Source: Kribbella kalugense (lineage in GTDB: Bacteria > Actinomycetota > Actinomycetes > Propionibacteriales > Kribbellaceae). From it: DNA of 64,000 nt. Numbering within the stretch: position 1 is the first letter of the stretch; each line of letters starts with the position of its first letter. The DNA lies in assembly GCF_004365875.1 (NCBI RefSeq), contig NZ_SODF01000002.1, positions 1,924,971 to 1,988,970 of the forward strand, read 5' to 3'. The translations under genes and the position numbers were made by a program. The notes beneath the pieces were generated by a model. It did no database searches, was not told the origin of the DNA, and saw only the letters and a list, made by a program, of their open reading frames with translations. Shown piece after piece: positions 44,013 through 53,290 of the stretch.

Positions 44013-45368
44013 ATGAGTTCGCCCAACGAGTTGTTCGCCGCGCTGATGGATGATGCCGGTTGCTCGCGAAGCGCGCTCGCCAGGGACGTACGAGAGCTGG
44101 CCGTAGCCAGGGGACTCAAGGACATCCGTTGCGACCACGTCGATGTCGGGCGTTGGTTGAACGGGATGGTGCCGCGCGGTGAGAAACCTGCCCTGATCGC
44201 CGAGGCACTCGGTCGGCGACTCGGGCGCGCGTTGTCGCTGGGCGATCTGGGCTTTGCCGGCGGGCAGCCGTTGACGTTGGCATTGTCGTTCTCCGAGTCG
44301 CGCGATGCGACGATCCGTACCTCTCGCCTGCTCTGGACAGAAGACTTGAAACGCTCGGAGTTCCTCCGCATGGCCGTCAGCGCGGGCTCGCTGACCACCC
44401 CGATGGCGCGGTGGCTGGTCTCGCCTCCGGCCGATCCGCCGTACGGCACTGGTAGTTCGCGACGAGTTGGCACCGACGACGTCGACGCCGTACGGGCGAC
44501 GCTGCACATGTTCGAGAGTCTCGATCATCAGTTCGGCGGTGGACACGCTCGCTCGGCCGCGGTCCAGTATCTGAGCGACGCGGTGACCCCGCTGCTGCAC
44601 GCGAGCTACACCGATGCGATCGGTCGGGAGTTGTTCTCGGTGGCGGCGCAGTTCACGTACAAAACCGGTGCGATGGCCTACGACGTAGGCATGCACGGAC
44701 TGGCGCGTCGCTACTTCGTCCAGGCACTGAACCTCGCTCATGCGTCCGGAGACCGCCCATTGGGTGGCAAGGTGCTGGCGCTCATGAGTCATCAGGCCAA
44801 CTACCTCGGCGAGTATCAAGAGGCGGTTGATCTGGCGAGAGCTGCTGCGCTCGGTGCACGCGGTCAGGCCACTGCGCGGACCGCGGCGATGTACGCCGCC
44901 ATGGAGGCGCGAGGCTTGGCAAGCATCGGCGACAAGCGCGCCTGTCTACGCATGATGAAGGACGCCGAGACGAGGTTCGCGCGGGCTTCGGGGGCTGAGG
45001 AGCCGGATTGGATCGGGTACTTCGACCAAGCCGAACTCCAGGATGAGCTGGCCCACTGTTTCACCGCGCTCCGGGCGCCGAGAGACGCCGAGCGCCATGC
45101 GAATCTCGCGCTGAGCCAGTCCTCCGACCTGCATCCGCGGAGCCGCACGTTCTGCCGGATCTCGCTCGCCACCTCTTACCTCGACGCGGGTGATGTCCCG
45201 CGTGCGTGCGATACGGCCGTCGAGGCGGTCGCGGCCGCGGGACGGATCAAGTCCGCGAGGGTCCGCAGCTACGTGCGTGGGTTCGATCGCCGGCTGAACG
45301 AGTTCGGACATCAGCGGTCGATCACGGAGTTTCGCGAGCGTGCTCGGGTGCTGTTGGCTGCTTCCTGA
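44013..45368 (+). CDS. XRE-like transcriptional regulator with TPR domain
   Basis: A 451-residue regulator of a type abundant in Streptomyces and relatives. The N-terminal part (FAALMDDAGCSRSALARDV, HVDVGRWLNGMVPRG) is a cryptic HTH; the rest is helical with TPR-like pairs such as ARRYFVQALNLAHASGD and EYQEAVDLARAAALGARGQ. Such proteins often regulate differentiation or bind peptide signals, but ligand and targets are unknown here. ATG at 44013 follows AAGAGG-like sequence. Divergent from the resolvase-fold gene, with about 255 bases between the two starts, and convergent with the APH gene. Confidence 0.82.
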   Translation: MSSPNELFAALMDDAGCSRSALARDVRELAVARGLKDIRCDHVDVGRWLNGMVPRGEKPALIAEALGRRLGRALSLGDLGFAGGQPLTLALSFSESRDATIRTSRLLWTEDLKRSEFLRMAVSAGSLTTPMARWLVSPPADPPYGTGSSRRVGTDDVDAVRATLHMFESLDHQFGGGHARSAAVQYLSDAVTPLLHASYTDAIGRELFSVAAQFTYKTGAMAYDVGMHGLARRYFVQALNLAHASGDRPLGGKVLALMSHQANYLGEYQEAVDLARAAALGARGQATARTAAMYAAMEARGLASIGDKRACLRMMKDAETRFARASGAEEPDWIGYFDQAELQDELAHCFTALRAPRDAERHANLALSQSSDLHPRSRTFCRISLATSYLDAGDVPRACDTAVEAVAAAGRIKSARVRSYVRGFDRRLNEFGHQRSITEFRERARVLLAAS

Positions 45369-45371
45369 GTG

Positions 45372-46259
45372 TCAGGTTCCCGGTGTCCAGGATCGCGGAG
45401 CGTCAGGGGTGCGGAGGGAGGCGATGCGGGTGGTGGCTTCGGTTCTTAGGCGGGGTTCGCGGGTCAGGCGGCTGAGGAGCCAGGCGGTCATGCGGAACTC
45501 GCGGAGGGCGGCGTAGGTGGTGAAGCCGGGCCAGGTGCGGATGTCCCAGCCGTACGCCTCGACGAAGGCGTTGTATTCGGAGTCGGAGTACCAGCCCAGG
45601 CGCTGGTAGACGGCCGGTACGACCAGGTCCCACTCGCGGGGGCCGAGGCTGAAGCGTTCGAGGTCGAGCAGGACGGCTCGGCCGCCTCGGCCGCGGACCG
45701 CGTTCTTGCGGTTGGCGTCGCCGTGGATCACGCAGACCGGCAATCCTTCGGTCACGCGCGTGAAGCCGGCCTTGAGCTCTTCGAGTCGTTCGGTGAGGAA
45801 GCCGCGGTCGCTCGCGTTCAGCTCGGGCTCGGCGGCCGCGAGGTGCTCATCCAGTCGCACGAACGGGTCCAGCGCCGGGATGTCGAAGTTCGTCGGCACC
45901 GGCAGGCTGTGCAATTGACGCAGCAGCGCGGCGAGTTCCGCCGTACTGGCCATTGATGCTTCAGGGATCTCGTGCCACAAGGTGACGACGTGGCCGTCGA
46001 CGCCGAACGGCTGCTGGATCGAGTCGAGCGGCTCGACCGCCGGCAGACCCTGCGTCGCGAGCCATCGTCCGGTACGAACCTCGCGGAGCGCCCTGTCACC
46101 CGCTGCGGATGTTGCGATCCGAGCGACCGTCCGTCCCGGCAGACGGAACACCGCGTTGTCGGCGATCGGTCCCAGCAGTTCGATCCCAGTGTCGTCGAGG
46201 CCGAGCCTCGCGGCGACCGCCCGGACCACCGCGTACGCCGCCTCGCGATCAACCGCCAT
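45372..46259 (-). CDS. Aminoglycoside phosphotransferase (APH)-family kinase
   Basis: A 295-residue protein-kinase-like phosphotransferase. The catalytic loop is CVIHGDANRKN (H-G-D-x4-N), and VLLDLERFSLGPREWDL holds the metal-binding D-x-E in place of DFG, as in the APH family; FRLPGRTVARIAT carries the N-lobe region. The family phosphorylates antibiotics, choline, homoserine or sugars; the substrate cannot be told from sequence. ATG at 46259, 88 bases from the divergent NhaA-DsbA start. Resistance function should not be assumed. Confidence 0.88.
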   Translation of the reverse strand: MAVDREAAYAVVRAVAARLGLDDTGIELLGPIADNAVFRLPGRTVARIATSAAGDRALREVRTGRWLATQGLPAVEPLDSIQQPFGVDGHVVTLWHEIPEASMASTAELAALLRQLHSLPVPTNFDIPALDPFVRLDEHLAAAEPELNASDRGFLTERLEELKAGFTRVTEGLPVCVIHGDANRKNAVRGRGGRAVLLDLERFSLGPREWDLVVPAVYQRLGWYSDSEYNAFVEAYGWDIRTWPGFTTYAALREFRMTAWLLSRLTREPRLRTEATTRIASLRTPDAPRSWTPGT

Positions 46260-46347
46260 ACGAGCAGTCTGTCATCCTCTCGCTCTCCAAGAAGCAATCC
46301 GCCGAAACGGTCAATGAGAGCTTTCGGGGGTGGTTAGAGTGAGCGGC

Positions 46348-48234
46348 ATGGCGGACTTTTCTGGTCTGTTGAGTGGGCGGACTAGTTGGCGGCGGGAGTT
46401 TGCCGCGCCTATGCGCGCCTTTCTGCGGACCGAGGCGGGTAGTTCCGGGGTGCTCGCGGGCGCGATCGTGCTCGCTTTGCTCTGGGCGAACGTCGGCTCG
46501 GGGACGTACGACGACTTCTGGCGGACGGAGCTCTCGGTCGGGCTCGGTGGCGACGTACTGAGTCTGGATCTGCGGGAGTGGATCAACAGCGGTCTGATGA
46601 CGCTGTTCTTCCTGGTGGTGGGGCTGGAGGCGCGGCGCGAGTTCGATCTCGGTGATCTGCGGGACCGCAGCCGGCTCGTGCTGCCCATGCTGGCCGGGAT
46701 CGCCGGGATGATCGCGCCGGTGCTGATCTACCTGGGGTTCAACGCCGGCGGACCGGGGTCGCACGGCTGGGGTGTCGCGATGTCGACCGACACCGCGCTC
46801 GCCCTGGGCCTGCTCGCGCTGGTCGGTCGCGGCGTGCCGGATCGCGTGCGGGTGTTCCTGCTGACGGTGTTCGTGGTCGACGACTTGCTGGCGCTGGTGG
46901 TGATCGCCGTCGTCTACAGCGAGGACATCAAGCTGATGCCGCTGCTGCTGGCGATCGTCGCGTTCGCGATCGTGCTGACGCTCTCCCTGTTCCGCGTCCG
47001 CAAGACCTGGGTGTACGCCGTTCTCGGCATACTCATGTGGGCCGCCATGCTGAAGAGTGGCGTCGACCCGGTCGTCGCCGGACTCGCGATCGGGCTGACG
47101 GCACCGGCGTACTCACCTGGGCGCGAGGAGCTCGAGGAGGCGACCGGTCTGTTCCGGCTGTTCCGCGAGCAGCCGACGCCGGAGCTGGCGCGATCCGCGA
47201 CCGTCGGACTGACCACGACGATCTCGCCGAACGAGCGGCTGCAGTACCTGTACCACCCGTGGACCAGCTACCTGATCGTCCCGCTGTTCGGCCTCGCGAA
47301 CGCCGGTGTGGCGATCGACGCGACGTTCCTCGGGCAGGCGTTCGCCTCGCCGATCACGCTCGGCATCCTGGTCGGGTACGTCGTCGGCAAGCCGATCGCG
47401 GTGACGTCGGTGTCCTGGCTGCTCGAGCGTCTCACCGGCGGGCGGATCCGGCCGGGCGTGGGCTGGGCCGCCGTTGTCGGCAGCGGGACGATCGCCGGTA
47501 TCGGCTTCACCGTTTCGTTGCTGATCGCAACGATCGCGTTCGACGGGACCCAGCTGGCCGAGGCAAAGGTCGGTCTGCTGTCGGCGGTGATTGTGGCGTC
47601 GGCGCTGACCTGGCTGGTGTTCCGCGCGGCCAAGCTGCTCTCCCCGCCGAAGAAGGCGCTGGCTCTGCTCGGCAACGCGGAGCAGCTCCAGGACCTGACC
47701 GACCCGGTCGATCCGGAGCGGGACCACATCCGCGGTCCGGAGAACGCGTCGGTGACGCTGGTCGAGTACGGCGACTTCGAGTGCCCGTACTGCGGGATGG
47801 CCGAGCCGATCGTCCGCGACATCATGAACGACGACGATCTGCGCTTCGTCTGGCGGCATCTGCCGTTGTCCGACGTACACCCTCGCGCGCAGATCGCCGC
47901 CGAGGTGGCCGAGGCGGCGGCCGAGCAGGGCGCGTTCTGGGAGATGCACGACCTGCTGCTCGCGAACCAGGACAAGCTCCAGCCGGCCGACATGATCCGG
48001 TACGCCGAGCAGCTCGGACTGGACGCCGACAAGCTGCACGACGAGGTGAAGCGGCACGTGGCCGCGGCCCGGGTCGCGCAGGACGTGGAGTCCGCCGACA
48101 CCAGCGGGGTGTCCGGTACGCCGACGTTCTTCGTCAACGGTCAGCGGCACTACGGTGCGTACGACGTGGAGACGCTGAAGGCGGCGATCCACGTGGCTCG
48201 GGCCCGGGCGAAGATCACCGAGCGGCGTGGCTGA
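46348..48234 (+). CDS. nhaA: NhaA Na+/H+ antiporter fused to DsbA-like thioredoxin domain
   Basis: A 628-residue fusion. Residues 1 to about 440 form an NhaA antiporter with about 11-12 helices, the transport Asp pair in VFVVDDLLALVV, and AMSTDTALALGLLALVGRG. From about 455 a soluble DsbA/thioredoxin domain follows, with CPYC in YGDFECPYCGMAEP (about residue 478) and cis-Pro in GVSGTPTFFVNGQ (about 590). Na+ export is powered by proton influx; the C-terminal domain should face one side of the membrane and could redox-regulate the antiporter. Such fusions are known in actinobacteria. ATG at 46348; GTG 46330 is possible. Confidence 0.92.
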   Translation: MADFSGLLSGRTSWRREFAAPMRAFLRTEAGSSGVLAGAIVLALLWANVGSGTYDDFWRTELSVGLGGDVLSLDLREWINSGLMTLFFLVVGLEARREFDLGDLRDRSRLVLPMLAGIAGMIAPVLIYLGFNAGGPGSHGWGVAMSTDTALALGLLALVGRGVPDRVRVFLLTVFVVDDLLALVVIAVVYSEDIKLMPLLLAIVAFAIVLTLSLFRVRKTWVYAVLGILMWAAMLKSGVDPVVAGLAIGLTAPAYSPGREELEEATGLFRLFREQPTPELARSATVGLTTTISPNERLQYLYHPWTSYLIVPLFGLANAGVAIDATFLGQAFASPITLGILVGYVVGKPIAVTSVSWLLERLTGGRIRPGVGWAAVVGSGTIAGIGFTVSLLIATIAFDGTQLAEAKVGLLSAVIVASALTWLVFRAAKLLSPPKKALALLGNAEQLQDLTDPVDPERDHIRGPENASVTLVEYGDFECPYCGMAEPIVRDIMNDDDLRFVWRHLPLSDVHPRAQIAAEVAEAAAEQGAFWEMHDLLLANQDKLQPADMIRYAEQLGLDADKLHDEVKRHVAAARVAQDVESADTSGVSGTPTFFVNGQRHYGAYDVETLKAAIHVARARAKITERRG

Positions 48235-48299
48235 ATCTTGATGCACTAGGGCATTTCTGCCACTGTCGCCGTACTGCGGCGCTGTCTGACCCTAGGTGC

Positions 48300-48746
48300 A
48301 TGACCACACAGACCAAGCAGATCGACCAGGCCGCCGTCGCGCACTTCGCGGAACGGCTGGCATACGAGACGGACGTGTCCGATGTCGCCTCGGACATCGG
48401 TGCCGGGGTGACGGGCTGGGTGCTGATCGACAGCCGCAGTCAGGAGAGCTGGGACCAGGGCCACGTGCCGGGTGCGATTCACCTGCCGACCCGGGAGATC
48501 GCGGCTCGCGCGGCGTCCGTCATACCTGAAGGCGTCGCTGTCGTGACCTACTGCTGGGGGCCGGGGTGCAACGGTGCGACCCGCGCTGCGCTCGAGTTCG
48601 CGAAACTCGGGTATCCGGTGAAGGAGATGATCGGCGGGTTCGAGTACTGGGTGCGTGAAGGCGCTCCGGTCGAGACCGCGGACGGGATCGAACGCCGGCT
48701 GTCCGACCCGCTGACCGCGCCGCGGGGAGTCGCCTGCGCGTGCTGA
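48300..48746 (+). CDS. Rhodanese-like domain protein
   Basis: A 148-residue single-domain sulfurtransferase. The fold's core is VLIDSRSQESWDQGHVPGAIHLP, and the active-site loop is TYCWGPGCNGA with the persulfide-forming Cys85. Loop composition with a second Cys (Cys90) and Gly/Pro differs from thiosulfate rhodaneses, so the sulfur donor is unclear. It starts 65 bases after the NhaA-DsbA gene on the same strand and may be co-expressed with it. The C-terminus ends in ACAC. ATG at 48300. Confidence 0.88.
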   Translation: MTTQTKQIDQAAVAHFAERLAYETDVSDVASDIGAGVTGWVLIDSRSQESWDQGHVPGAIHLPTREIAARAASVIPEGVAVVTYCWGPGCNGATRAALEFAKLGYPVKEMIGGFEYWVREGAPVETADGIERRLSDPLTAPRGVACAC

Positions 48747-48860
48747 AACCCCTGTGAACGTTGAGTTTTACACAGCTCGAACTCGCCGTGGTGATCCGCT
48801 GACTCTCTGTGCGTTACCCTCGTAGTAGACGTGTGTAGCCCCGTGACGCGAGGAGACGGT

Positions 48861-49703
48861 GTGACTGATCAGCCGATGAACGACGGCGGGCTGGTCGCGT
48901 ACGGGATCGACACCACGCGTCCCAGTGTGGCTCGGGTCTACGACTACGCCCTCGGCGGCAAGGACAACTACGAGTCCGACCGTGCGCTGTATCGGCAGAT
49001 CATGAAAATCGCACCGGAGACGCCCGAGTGGGCTCGGGAGAACCGGCGCTGGCTCAGCACCGTGATCACCTGGCTGGCCGAGGAGGCCGGCGTACGGCGG
49101 TTCATCGACGCGGGATCCGGGTTGCCGACCGCCGAGAACACCCATCAGATCGCCCAGAAGGTGAACGCCGCCTGCTCGGTCGTGTATGTCGACAACGACC
49201 CGTCCGTGGTCGCCCACGGGCGGGCGCTGCTACTCGACAACGACCGGACCCAGTTCGCCGCGGCGGACCTCACCAAGCCCGAGGAGGTGCTGGCGGACCC
49301 GGCGGTCGCAGGGCTGCTGGCCGCCGGTGAGCCGGTCGCGCTGGTGATGGCGCTGATGCTGCACCACATCGCCGACTACGAGGAGACGCGGGAGATCACC
49401 CGCAAGTACGCCGAGGCGCTGCCGCCGGGCTCGTTTCTGGCGATCACGCACGCGTGCAACCCGGGCGACGGCGGTCCGCTCGACCAGCTTGTGACCGAGT
49501 TGGTCGAGAAGGTCAAGCACGCCTTCCCGACGCTGGCGTTCCGCTCGGTCGAGGAGATCTCGTCGCTGTTCGGCGGGCTGGAGATCCTCTCACCGGGCGT
49601 CGTCCGGCTGGCCGAGTGGCATGTTCCCGGCGTCCGCATCGACGAGCCGCCGCTGACCGGTGCCCGCGACGCGATTTACGGCGGAGTCGCCCGCAAGGCC
49701 TAA
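48861..49703 (+). CDS. DUF574-family SAM-dependent methyltransferase (second copy)
   Basis: A 280-residue paralogue of the enzyme at 14176, sharing the family signature SVARVYDYALGGKDNYESDR, the SAM loop FIDAGSGLPTAENTHQIA and VVYVDNDPSVVAHGRALLL. Family PF04672, substrate unknown. GTG at 48861 has AGGAG five bases upstream. The gene ends GCCCGCAAGGCCTAA, and near-copies of this tail (GCCCGCAAGGACTAG, GCCCGCAAGGCCTAG) follow it immediately up to 49742, an apparent three-fold duplication of its own 3' end. Convergent with the TPR gene. Confidence 0.9.
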   Translation: MTDQPMNDGGLVAYGIDTTRPSVARVYDYALGGKDNYESDRALYRQIMKIAPETPEWARENRRWLSTVITWLAEEAGVRRFIDAGSGLPTAENTHQIAQKVNAACSVVYVDNDPSVVAHGRALLLDNDRTQFAAADLTKPEEVLADPAVAGLLAAGEPVALVMALMLHHIADYEETREITRKYAEALPPGSFLAITHACNPGDGGPLDQLVTELVEKVKHAFPTLAFRSVEEISSLFGGLEILSPGVVRLAEWHVPGVRIDEPPLTGARDAIYGGVARKA

Positions 49704-49737
49704 CCCAGCCCGCAAGGACTAGCCCAGCCCGCAAGGC

Positions 49738-50241
49738 CTAGCCGAGGTTCGCGAGGTAGTCCGCGTTCCCGCGGATCGCGGCTTCGTAGCGCTTGATCTC
49801 CGCGGAGTCCACCTTGTCCGCGATCACCAGCAGCAGCGTGGCCAGCGCCTTGTCCTTGTTCCCGGCCGCGTGCAGCGTCAGCGCCTTGAACACCCGCAGC
49901 GAGTCCGACTCCGGGAACTCCGCGCACGCCTGCTTGAACACGTCCAGCGAGTCGTCGAAGCGCTCGAGATTCCGCAGGGTGCTCCCATACTGCAGCAGGC
50001 ACTTCCGGCGGGTCTCCCCGGTCAGCCCGGGCAGCGCGCGCTCGTAGTACCCGACCGCCTTCTCCTCCTGACCGGCGGTGTCGTACGACCCGCCGACCTC
50101 GTAGAGCACGTACGGGTTGTCCGGATTCTCGCTCAGCAGCTTCTCGAAGAAGGCGATCGTCGGGCCCATGTTCGCCCGGTCCCGCCGGGTGAACGCCTCC
50201 TCGATCGTCGCAGCCAGCTCCGGCGTCAGATCAGTGGTCAC
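49738..50241 (-). CDS. Tetratricopeptide-repeat protein
   Basis: A 167-residue soluble protein of TPR-like helix pairs: FFEKLLSENPDNPYVLYEVGGSYDTAGQEEKAVGYYERAL (in part), RRKCLLQYGSTLRNLERFDDSLDVFKQA and ALTLHAAGNKDKALATLL. It likely mediates protein-protein contacts; partner unknown. ATG at 50241 (MTTDLTPELAATIEE). It lies downstream of, and codirectional with, the truncated DUF1622 gene and the FAD oxidoreductase and could be the last gene of that unit. Confidence 0.85.
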   Translation of the reverse strand: MTTDLTPELAATIEEAFTRRDRANMGPTIAFFEKLLSENPDNPYVLYEVGGSYDTAGQEEKAVGYYERALPGLTGETRRKCLLQYGSTLRNLERFDDSLDVFKQACAEFPESDSLRVFKALTLHAAGNKDKALATLLLVIADKVDSAEIKRYEAAIRGNADYLANLG

Positions 50242-50248
50242 AACTCCA

Positions 50249-50452
50249 TCATGCCGCGTCGGTTTGCTGGGTCGGGCGTTGCTGCCAGGGCCAGGACCCG
50301 GAGATCTCGACTTCGAGCGCGAAGCTGAGCACGGTCCGGATCACCACGATCAGCCCGAGCACCAGCACGCTCTGGACCGAGGTCTCGACGATGATCGTCC
50401 GGATGATGTCGCCGACGATCAGGATCTCCAGGCCGAGCAGGAAGTCCACCAT
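50249..50452 (-). pseudogene. DUF1622 membrane protein, N-terminally truncated
   Basis: A 67-codon frame, MVDFLLGLEILIVGDIIRT and VLVLGLIVVIRTVLSFALEVEISG, that matches the central and C-terminal part of DUF1622 inner-membrane proteins (two helices). The usual first helix and about 45 residues are missing: a TAG stop lies four codons before the ATG in frame, and the FAD oxidoreductase ends 14 bases upstream. Either the front was lost by recombination at this junction or a shortened protein is made. Its role in intact form is unknown. Confidence 0.5.
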
Positions 50453-50465
50453 CCAGAAGTACTAG

Positions 50466-51752
50466 TCAGGCGGCGCTCTCCGCACTCGACTCGCGGGGGC
50501 GGATGTTCTGGTTGAGGTGGAAGATGTTCGCCGGGTCGTACGCCGTCTTGAGCTCGGTCAGCCGGGCCAGCTTGGCCGGCGGGAACGCGCGGTTGATCGG
50601 GTCGTCGTTCAGCGTGTTCACATACGCCCCGCTCGCGTACGGCGCCAGTGTCGCGGCGTACTCGCGCAGCTCAGCGATCCGGGTCTGGTCCTCGGCCGGG
50701 TCCTCCCACCGCGTCGCGGTGACGAACTCGAACTGCGTGTCCCGCTGGCTGAACGCCGCGTCCTCATCGGGTACGTCGGCGATCACGCCGCCGTACGCCT
50801 GGAGGCTCGCCGACACACCGGGCGTCCGCAGTACGGCGCGGATCGCGTCGTCGGTCAGCGCCTTGAAGTAGTGCCCCTTCCAGTACCGCCGGTACCGGTG
50901 ACCCTGGACGTTGTCGTCGCGAGTCTGCAGCTTCAGGTACGTCGTCTCTTCGACGACCTCATCAGTCACTGGGCCGAGCGCGCGGAACTGCGGTAGCAGA
51001 CCGTACCCGCCCTCGCCGACCCACACGTACCCGACCGTCACGGTGTCCGCGTTGATGCTCGCGGTGAGCGTCGCCTCACGCGGCGCGTGCTCGTTCAGGT
51101 CCCGCCAACCCCGCAGTACCTGGAAGCCTGCCGACGCAGGGAACGTGAGCTCGACGATCAGCGCCCGGGTCCCGATCTGGTGCAGCTGGAACTCGAACTC
51201 GGTCACGATCCCGAAGTTCCCGCCACCGCCACGCAGCCCCCAGAACAGCTCGGGGTTCTCGTCCGCGCTCGCCCGGACGACCTCACCGTCCGCGGTCACG
51301 ACCTGGTAGGACACCACGTTGTCGCAAGCCAGACCGAACTGCCGGGCCAGCCACCCCATTCCGCCGCCGAGCGTCAGCCCGCCGACGCCGGTGTGCGACA
51401 CGTTGCCCGCGGTCGTCGCCAGCCCGTACTCCTGCGCGGCCTTGTCCAGCTCACCCAGCAACGCGCCACCCTGGACCCACGCCCGCTTCAGCGAAGGGTC
51501 GACGCGGACCGCATTCATAGGAGTCAGATCGATCATCAGCCCACCGTCCGGGACGGCGAGGCCGGCGATGTTGTGCCCGCCGCAACGGACCGCGATCTCC
51601 AGCCCGGCGTTCCGGGCGAACCGGACTGCCTCGGTGACGTCCTCGGTGGTGGAGCACCGGGCGACCACGGCCGGACGGCGGTCGATCATCGCGTTCCAGA
51701 CGGTCCGGGCCTCGTCGTACCCGGCGTCGCCGGTGCGCAGCATCCTGGTCAT
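50466..51752 (-). CDS. FAD-binding oxidoreductase, berberine-bridge/BBE type
   Basis: A 428-residue VAO-family flavoenzyme. The N-terminal PCMH FAD domain has IAVRCGGHNIAGLAV, where the His is the covalent 8-alpha FAD ligand, and GNVSHTGVGGLTLGGGMGWL, where the usual second ligand Cys (6-S-cysteinyl) is replaced, so FAD is likely attached through His only. The BBE C-terminal domain contains YVNTLNDDPINRAF and a YDPANIFHLNQNI tail. These oxidise sugars or secondary metabolites with O2. ATG at 51752 has AGGAG upstream. Divergent from the MocR regulator, 76 bases away, its probable controller. Confidence 0.9.
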   Translation of the reverse strand: MTRMLRTGDAGYDEARTVWNAMIDRRPAVVARCSTTEDVTEAVRFARNAGLEIAVRCGGHNIAGLAVPDGGLMIDLTPMNAVRVDPSLKRAWVQGGALLGELDKAAQEYGLATTAGNVSHTGVGGLTLGGGMGWLARQFGLACDNVVSYQVVTADGEVVRASADENPELFWGLRGGGGNFGIVTEFEFQLHQIGTRALIVELTFPASAGFQVLRGWRDLNEHAPREATLTASINADTVTVGYVWVGEGGYGLLPQFRALGPVTDEVVEETTYLKLQTRDDNVQGHRYRRYWKGHYFKALTDDAIRAVLRTPGVSASLQAYGGVIADVPDEDAAFSQRDTQFEFVTATRWEDPAEDQTRIAELREYAATLAPYASGAYVNTLNDDPINRAFPPAKLARLTELKTAYDPANIFHLNQNIRPRESSAESAA

Positions 51753-51828
51753 CGGTCTCACTCCTCGTGGGTTTTGATCTTGTCCACCACCCTGACAGCG
51801 AAGCGGTACGCCGATAAGGTCCAGTTGT

Positions 51829-53235
51829 GTGAGCCGAATGAGGACCAGTTCCGGGGCCGGTGAGCTCCTAGTCGAGCTGCAGCGGGACAGCGGCGTACCG
51901 CTGCACCAGCAGCTGGAGAGCGGGATCCGGACCCGGATCCGCGCCGGACTGCTCCGCGCGGAGACCGTGATGCCGTCCACTCGCGCGCTCGCGCAGGACC
52001 TGGGGCTGTCCCGCGGCGTGGTCGTCGAGGCCTACCAGCAGCTGGTCGCGGAGGGGTACCTGATCAGCCAGGCCGGCGGATATACGCAGGTCGCGGACAT
52101 CGCCGTGGTCGAACCGGCGGCCGCCCTGAAGTCTGCGGGCGGTCCGCCGCGGATCGACTTCCGCTACAGCCGGCCGGACGTCTCGCGGTTCCCACGAGCA
52201 GCCTGGCTCAGATCGGTACGCCGGGTCCTGAACGAGACGCCGTACCGCAGCCTCGCCTATCTCGACGGCCGCGGCACGGTCGAGCTGCGGACCTCGCTCG
52301 CCGACTACCTGAACCGAGTCCGCGGTACGGCGGCCCGCCCGGAGAACATGCTGATCTGCAACGGGTTCGCGCAGGGGTCGCGATTGCTGCTGCAGGTGCT
52401 CGCCGCGCAGGGGTACCGGCGGCTGGCGGTCGAGGACCCGTCCGACAACGATCTGCGAGACGTCGCCGTGGCGGCCGGGCTCGAGGCGGTCGGCGTACCC
52501 GTGCTCGAGTCTGGTGTCGATGTCGAGGCTCTCGAGCGGTCCGGCGCGGATGTCGTGCTGGTGACGGCCGCCCATCAGTTCCCGACCGGGGCGGTGGCCT
52601 CGGCGGAGACGCGGGCCGCACTCGTCGCCTGGGCGGCTCGGCACGACGGGCTGGTGATCGAGGACGACTACGACGCGGAGTACCGCTACGATCGCGAGCC
52701 GGTCGGTGCGATGCAAGGGCTGGCTCCCGAGCGCGTCGCGTACGCCGGGACCGCGAGCAAGACGCTGGCGCCCGGGCTGCGGTTGGGTTGGTTGATCCTG
52801 CCGGCCCGGCTGGTCGAACCGATGGCGCGGGCGAAGCTGATGGACGATCGCGGGTCGCCGGTGTTCGACCAGCTGGCGTTCGCGGACTTCGTGGCGCGGG
52901 GTGAGTTCGACCGGCACCTGCGGCGGATGCGGCCGCGGTACCGGTTGCTGCGGGACACGCTGGTCGACGAGTTGTCTCGGCGGATCCCGGAGTTGGAGCC
53001 GGTCGGGGTGTCGGCCGGGCTGCATGTGATGACGTGGTTGCCGCCTGACCTCAGCGAGGAGGCCGTGCGGGTAGCGGCGTTGGAGCGCGGGCTCGGGGTG
53101 TACGGGTTGGCGCCATACTGGGTGTCCGGATCGGGTCCGGCCGGGCTCGTCTTCGGGTACGGCTCACTCAGCCAGCGAGAGGTTGTCGAGGGCATCGAAC
53201 TGCTCGCGGACGCGGTCGCGGCGATCCGCGGTTGA
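51829..53235 (+). CDS. MocR-type GntR regulator with aminotransferase domain
   Basis: A 468-residue MocR/GabR/PdxR-like regulator: a GntR winged HTH (PLHQQLESGIRTRIRAGLL, MPSTRALAQDLGLSRGVVVEAYQQLVAEG, split) followed by a fold-type I aminotransferase-like domain with the PLP lysine in AGTASKTLAPGLRLGW and the Asp in VIEDDYDAEYRYDREP. It senses PLP or amino compounds. The GTG at 51829 is 76 bases from the divergent FAD oxidoreductase start, so it probably controls that gene and itself. Confidence 0.92.
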   Translation: MSRMRTSSGAGELLVELQRDSGVPLHQQLESGIRTRIRAGLLRAETVMPSTRALAQDLGLSRGVVVEAYQQLVAEGYLISQAGGYTQVADIAVVEPAAALKSAGGPPRIDFRYSRPDVSRFPRAAWLRSVRRVLNETPYRSLAYLDGRGTVELRTSLADYLNRVRGTAARPENMLICNGFAQGSRLLLQVLAAQGYRRLAVEDPSDNDLRDVAVAAGLEAVGVPVLESGVDVEALERSGADVVLVTAAHQFPTGAVASAETRAALVAWAARHDGLVIEDDYDAEYRYDREPVGAMQGLAPERVAYAGTASKTLAPGLRLGWLILPARLVEPMARAKLMDDRGSPVFDQLAFADFVARGEFDRHLRRMRPRYRLLRDTLVDELSRRIPELEPVGVSAGLHVMTWLPPDLSEEAVRVAALERGLGVYGLAPYWVSGSGPAGLVFGYGSLSQREVVEGIELLADAVAAIRG

Positions 53236-53290
53236 TGAATAACTATTCGTTTCGTTGCAATTTGATCCGGACGGTTCTACTCTTGGTGGA

